From positions 1 through 13,056 of the forward strand of contig DASUZB010000032.1 of the NCBI GenBank assembly GCA_036377075.1: a DNA stretch of 13,056 nucleotides. Direction: 5' to 3'. A program made the translations under genes and the position numbers. Under the pieces are notes generated by a model. It was not told where the DNA came from. It saw only the letters and a program-made list of their open reading frames with translations, and ran no database searches. Shown here piece after piece: positions 12,112 to 13,056 of the stretch. The DNA is from DASUZB01 sp036377075 (GTDB lineage Bacteria > Actinomycetota > CALGFH01). Within the stretch, counting starts at the first letter, position 1. Every line of letters starts with the position of its first letter.

Positions 12112-13013
12112 GCTGGCTCGCGGACACGTTCGCGGACGACTTCGCCCGCCGCGCCCTGGTCGAGGCCGTGCTCGCCGGCGGGCTGTGCGGCGTCGTCGGG
12201 GTGCACGTGCTGCTGCGCCGGCTCCCCTTCCTCACCGTGGCGCTGGCCCACGCCACCTTCCCCGGCGCCGTCCTCGCCGCCCTGCTCGGCCTGAACCTGC
12301 TGCTCGGCGCGGGCCTGTTCGGCGTGCTGGTGGTCCTGGTCGTGGTCGGGCTCGGCACCCGCGACCGGGTCGAGGAGACCAGCGCCGTCGGGGTGGTGCT
12401 CGCCGGCGCGTTCGCCCTCGGCGTGCTGCTCCTCTCCGCCCAGGCCGGCTTCACCAAGGACCTCACCGCCTTCCTGGTTGGCTCGATCCTCACCGTGCAG
12501 CGCGGCGACCTGGTCGCGACCGCCGTCGCCGGGGCGCTGGTGCTCGGCGTGCTCGCCGCGCTCCACAAGGAGCTGGTGCTCGGCGCCTTCGACCGCGGCG
12601 GGCTCGCCGCCCTCGGCTACCCGGTGGCCGGCCTCGACCTCGCCCTCGTCCTGTGCGTGCAGCTCACGCTCGTCAGCGCGCTGCCGGCGGTCGGGGCGAT
12701 GCTGGCGGTCGCGCTGGTGGTCGCGCCGGCCGCCACCGCCCGGCTGTGGACCGACCGCCTCGGCACCACCATGGTCCTCGCGCCCTGCCTCGGGATCGCC
12801 GCCGCGGTCGCGGGGCTGGCCGTGTCGCAGCACGTCCGCGCGGCCGCCGGGGCGACCATCGTGCTGGTCGCCGCCGCCCTGTTCGGGCTCTCCCTGCTGC
12901 TCGCCCCGCGCCACGGCCTGGTCTCCAGGCTCCGGCGCGGCCGCCCGCCGGCCGGCCGCGAGGCGGTCAGCGGCGACGCGCCCGCGCGCGGTGCGGCACC
13001 AGCGGCGCGTTGA
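12108..13013 (+). CDS. znuB: Zinc/manganese ABC importer permease, second subunit (ABC-3 family)
   Basis: Second permease, 301 aa, with the same plan as its upstream paralogue. It has GVHVLLRRLPFLTVALAHATFPG near the start, the coupling segment KELVLGAFDRGGLAALGY, then VGAMLAVALVVAPAATARLW, with about eight helices. The last 30 residues are a polar Arg/Pro/Ala tail outside the conserved core. In the final codons G/C at the third position drops (GGT, GCA, CCA, CGT), just where an opposite-strand gene overlaps. The ATG at 12108 overlaps the previous stop (ATGA), so translation is coupled. It is the last gene of the four-gene importer operon. Confidence 0.88.
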   Translation: MSWLADTFADDFARRALVEAVLAGGLCGVVGVHVLLRRLPFLTVALAHATFPGAVLAALLGLNLLLGAGLFGVLVVLVVVGLGTRDRVEETSAVGVVLAGAFALGVLLLSAQAGFTKDLTAFLVGSILTVQRGDLVATAVAGALVLGVLAALHKELVLGAFDRGGLAALGYPVAGLDLALVLCVQLTLVSALPAVGAMLAVALVVAPAATARLWTDRLGTTMVLAPCLGIAAAVAGLAVSQHVRAAAGATIVLVAAALFGLSLLLAPRHGLVSRLRRGRPPAGREAVSGDAPARGAAPAAR

Positions 13014-13056
13014 GCCCCAGCCTGGCCATGGCCTGGCGGGTGCGCTCCACCTCGCC
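12967..13056 (-). CDS. C-terminal end of an unidentified protein (partial, enters from the right edge)
   Basis: The minus strand reads GEVERTRQAMARLGLNAPLV, then PHRARARRR and a TGA stop at 12967-12969. Codons up to that stop end almost only in G or C, as expected for a real gene in this genome, while the other minus frames do not fit. The basic tail is a common protein end. The gene converges on the last permease and overlaps its 3' end by 47 bases. Thirty codons are too few to name the family. It could still be a chance open frame. Confidence 0.45.
   Translation of the reverse strand, partial: GEVERTRQAMARLGLNAPLVPHRARARRR

Noticed and set aside
1..13056. CRISPR arrays, tRNA or rRNA genes, insertion sequences, phage or toxin-antitoxin genes
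   Set aside because: No regularly spaced repeats, cloverleaf-like sequences, transposase motifs or terminal inverted repeats were seen when reading both strands.

Overview
The window is very GC-rich, with almost every third codon position G or C. It uses GTG and TTG starts freely, its terminators are strong hairpins without clear T-runs, and its genes are tightly packed. This suggests a high-GC actinobacterium (Actinomycetota). I cannot name the genus. The content is chromosomal housekeeping and accessory metabolism. I see no tRNA, rRNA, CRISPR array, insertion sequence, phage gene or attachment site.

Layout from left to right. (1) 1-2269: an FGGY-family sugar kinase (minus, cut by the left edge) diverges from a HAD-family phosphatase (plus). 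Their shared 137-base spacer carries nested inverted repeats. (2) 2347-4339: an NADP-type short-chain dehydrogenase and a small four-helix membrane protein of unknown function (both minus) diverge from a MerR-family regulator. A perfect 12-base inverted repeat lies between the regulator and the membrane protein gene. (3) 4461-7362: an acetate utilisation pair, made of a GPR1/FUN34/YaaH (SatP-type) acetate transporter and an acetyl-CoA synthetase of unusual length. Each is followed by a long hairpin terminator. (4) 7449-9446: an envelope redox pair on the minus strand. One gene encodes a PF03640-type lipoprotein with a conserved Cys pair. The other encodes a single-chain fusion of a DsbB/BdbC-type thiol oxidase with an extracytoplasmic thioredoxin-like domain that has a CPHC site. 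(5) 9562-13013: a complete ABC importer for Zn2+ or Mn2+ (binding lipoprotein, ATPase, two permeases), with overlapping stop and start codons and a good Zur-like operator in front. (6) The C-terminal end of an unidentified minus-strand gene enters from the right and overlaps the last permease gene.

How the parts work together: the acetate transporter feeds the synthetase, which makes acetyl-CoA. The four metal-transport genes form one translationally coupled operon, probably repressed by zinc. The DsbB-thioredoxin fusion could oxidise secreted proteins in one chain, and the neighbouring lipoprotein is a plausible client. A GGAAC-N18-GTT sequence in front of the lipoprotein gene resembles promoters read by redox-responsive ECF sigma factors. 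The most noteworthy items are the DsbB-thioredoxin fusion with its neighbour, the MerR/four-helix protein module with its operator, and the atypical acetyl-CoA synthetase. The rest is recognisable biology.
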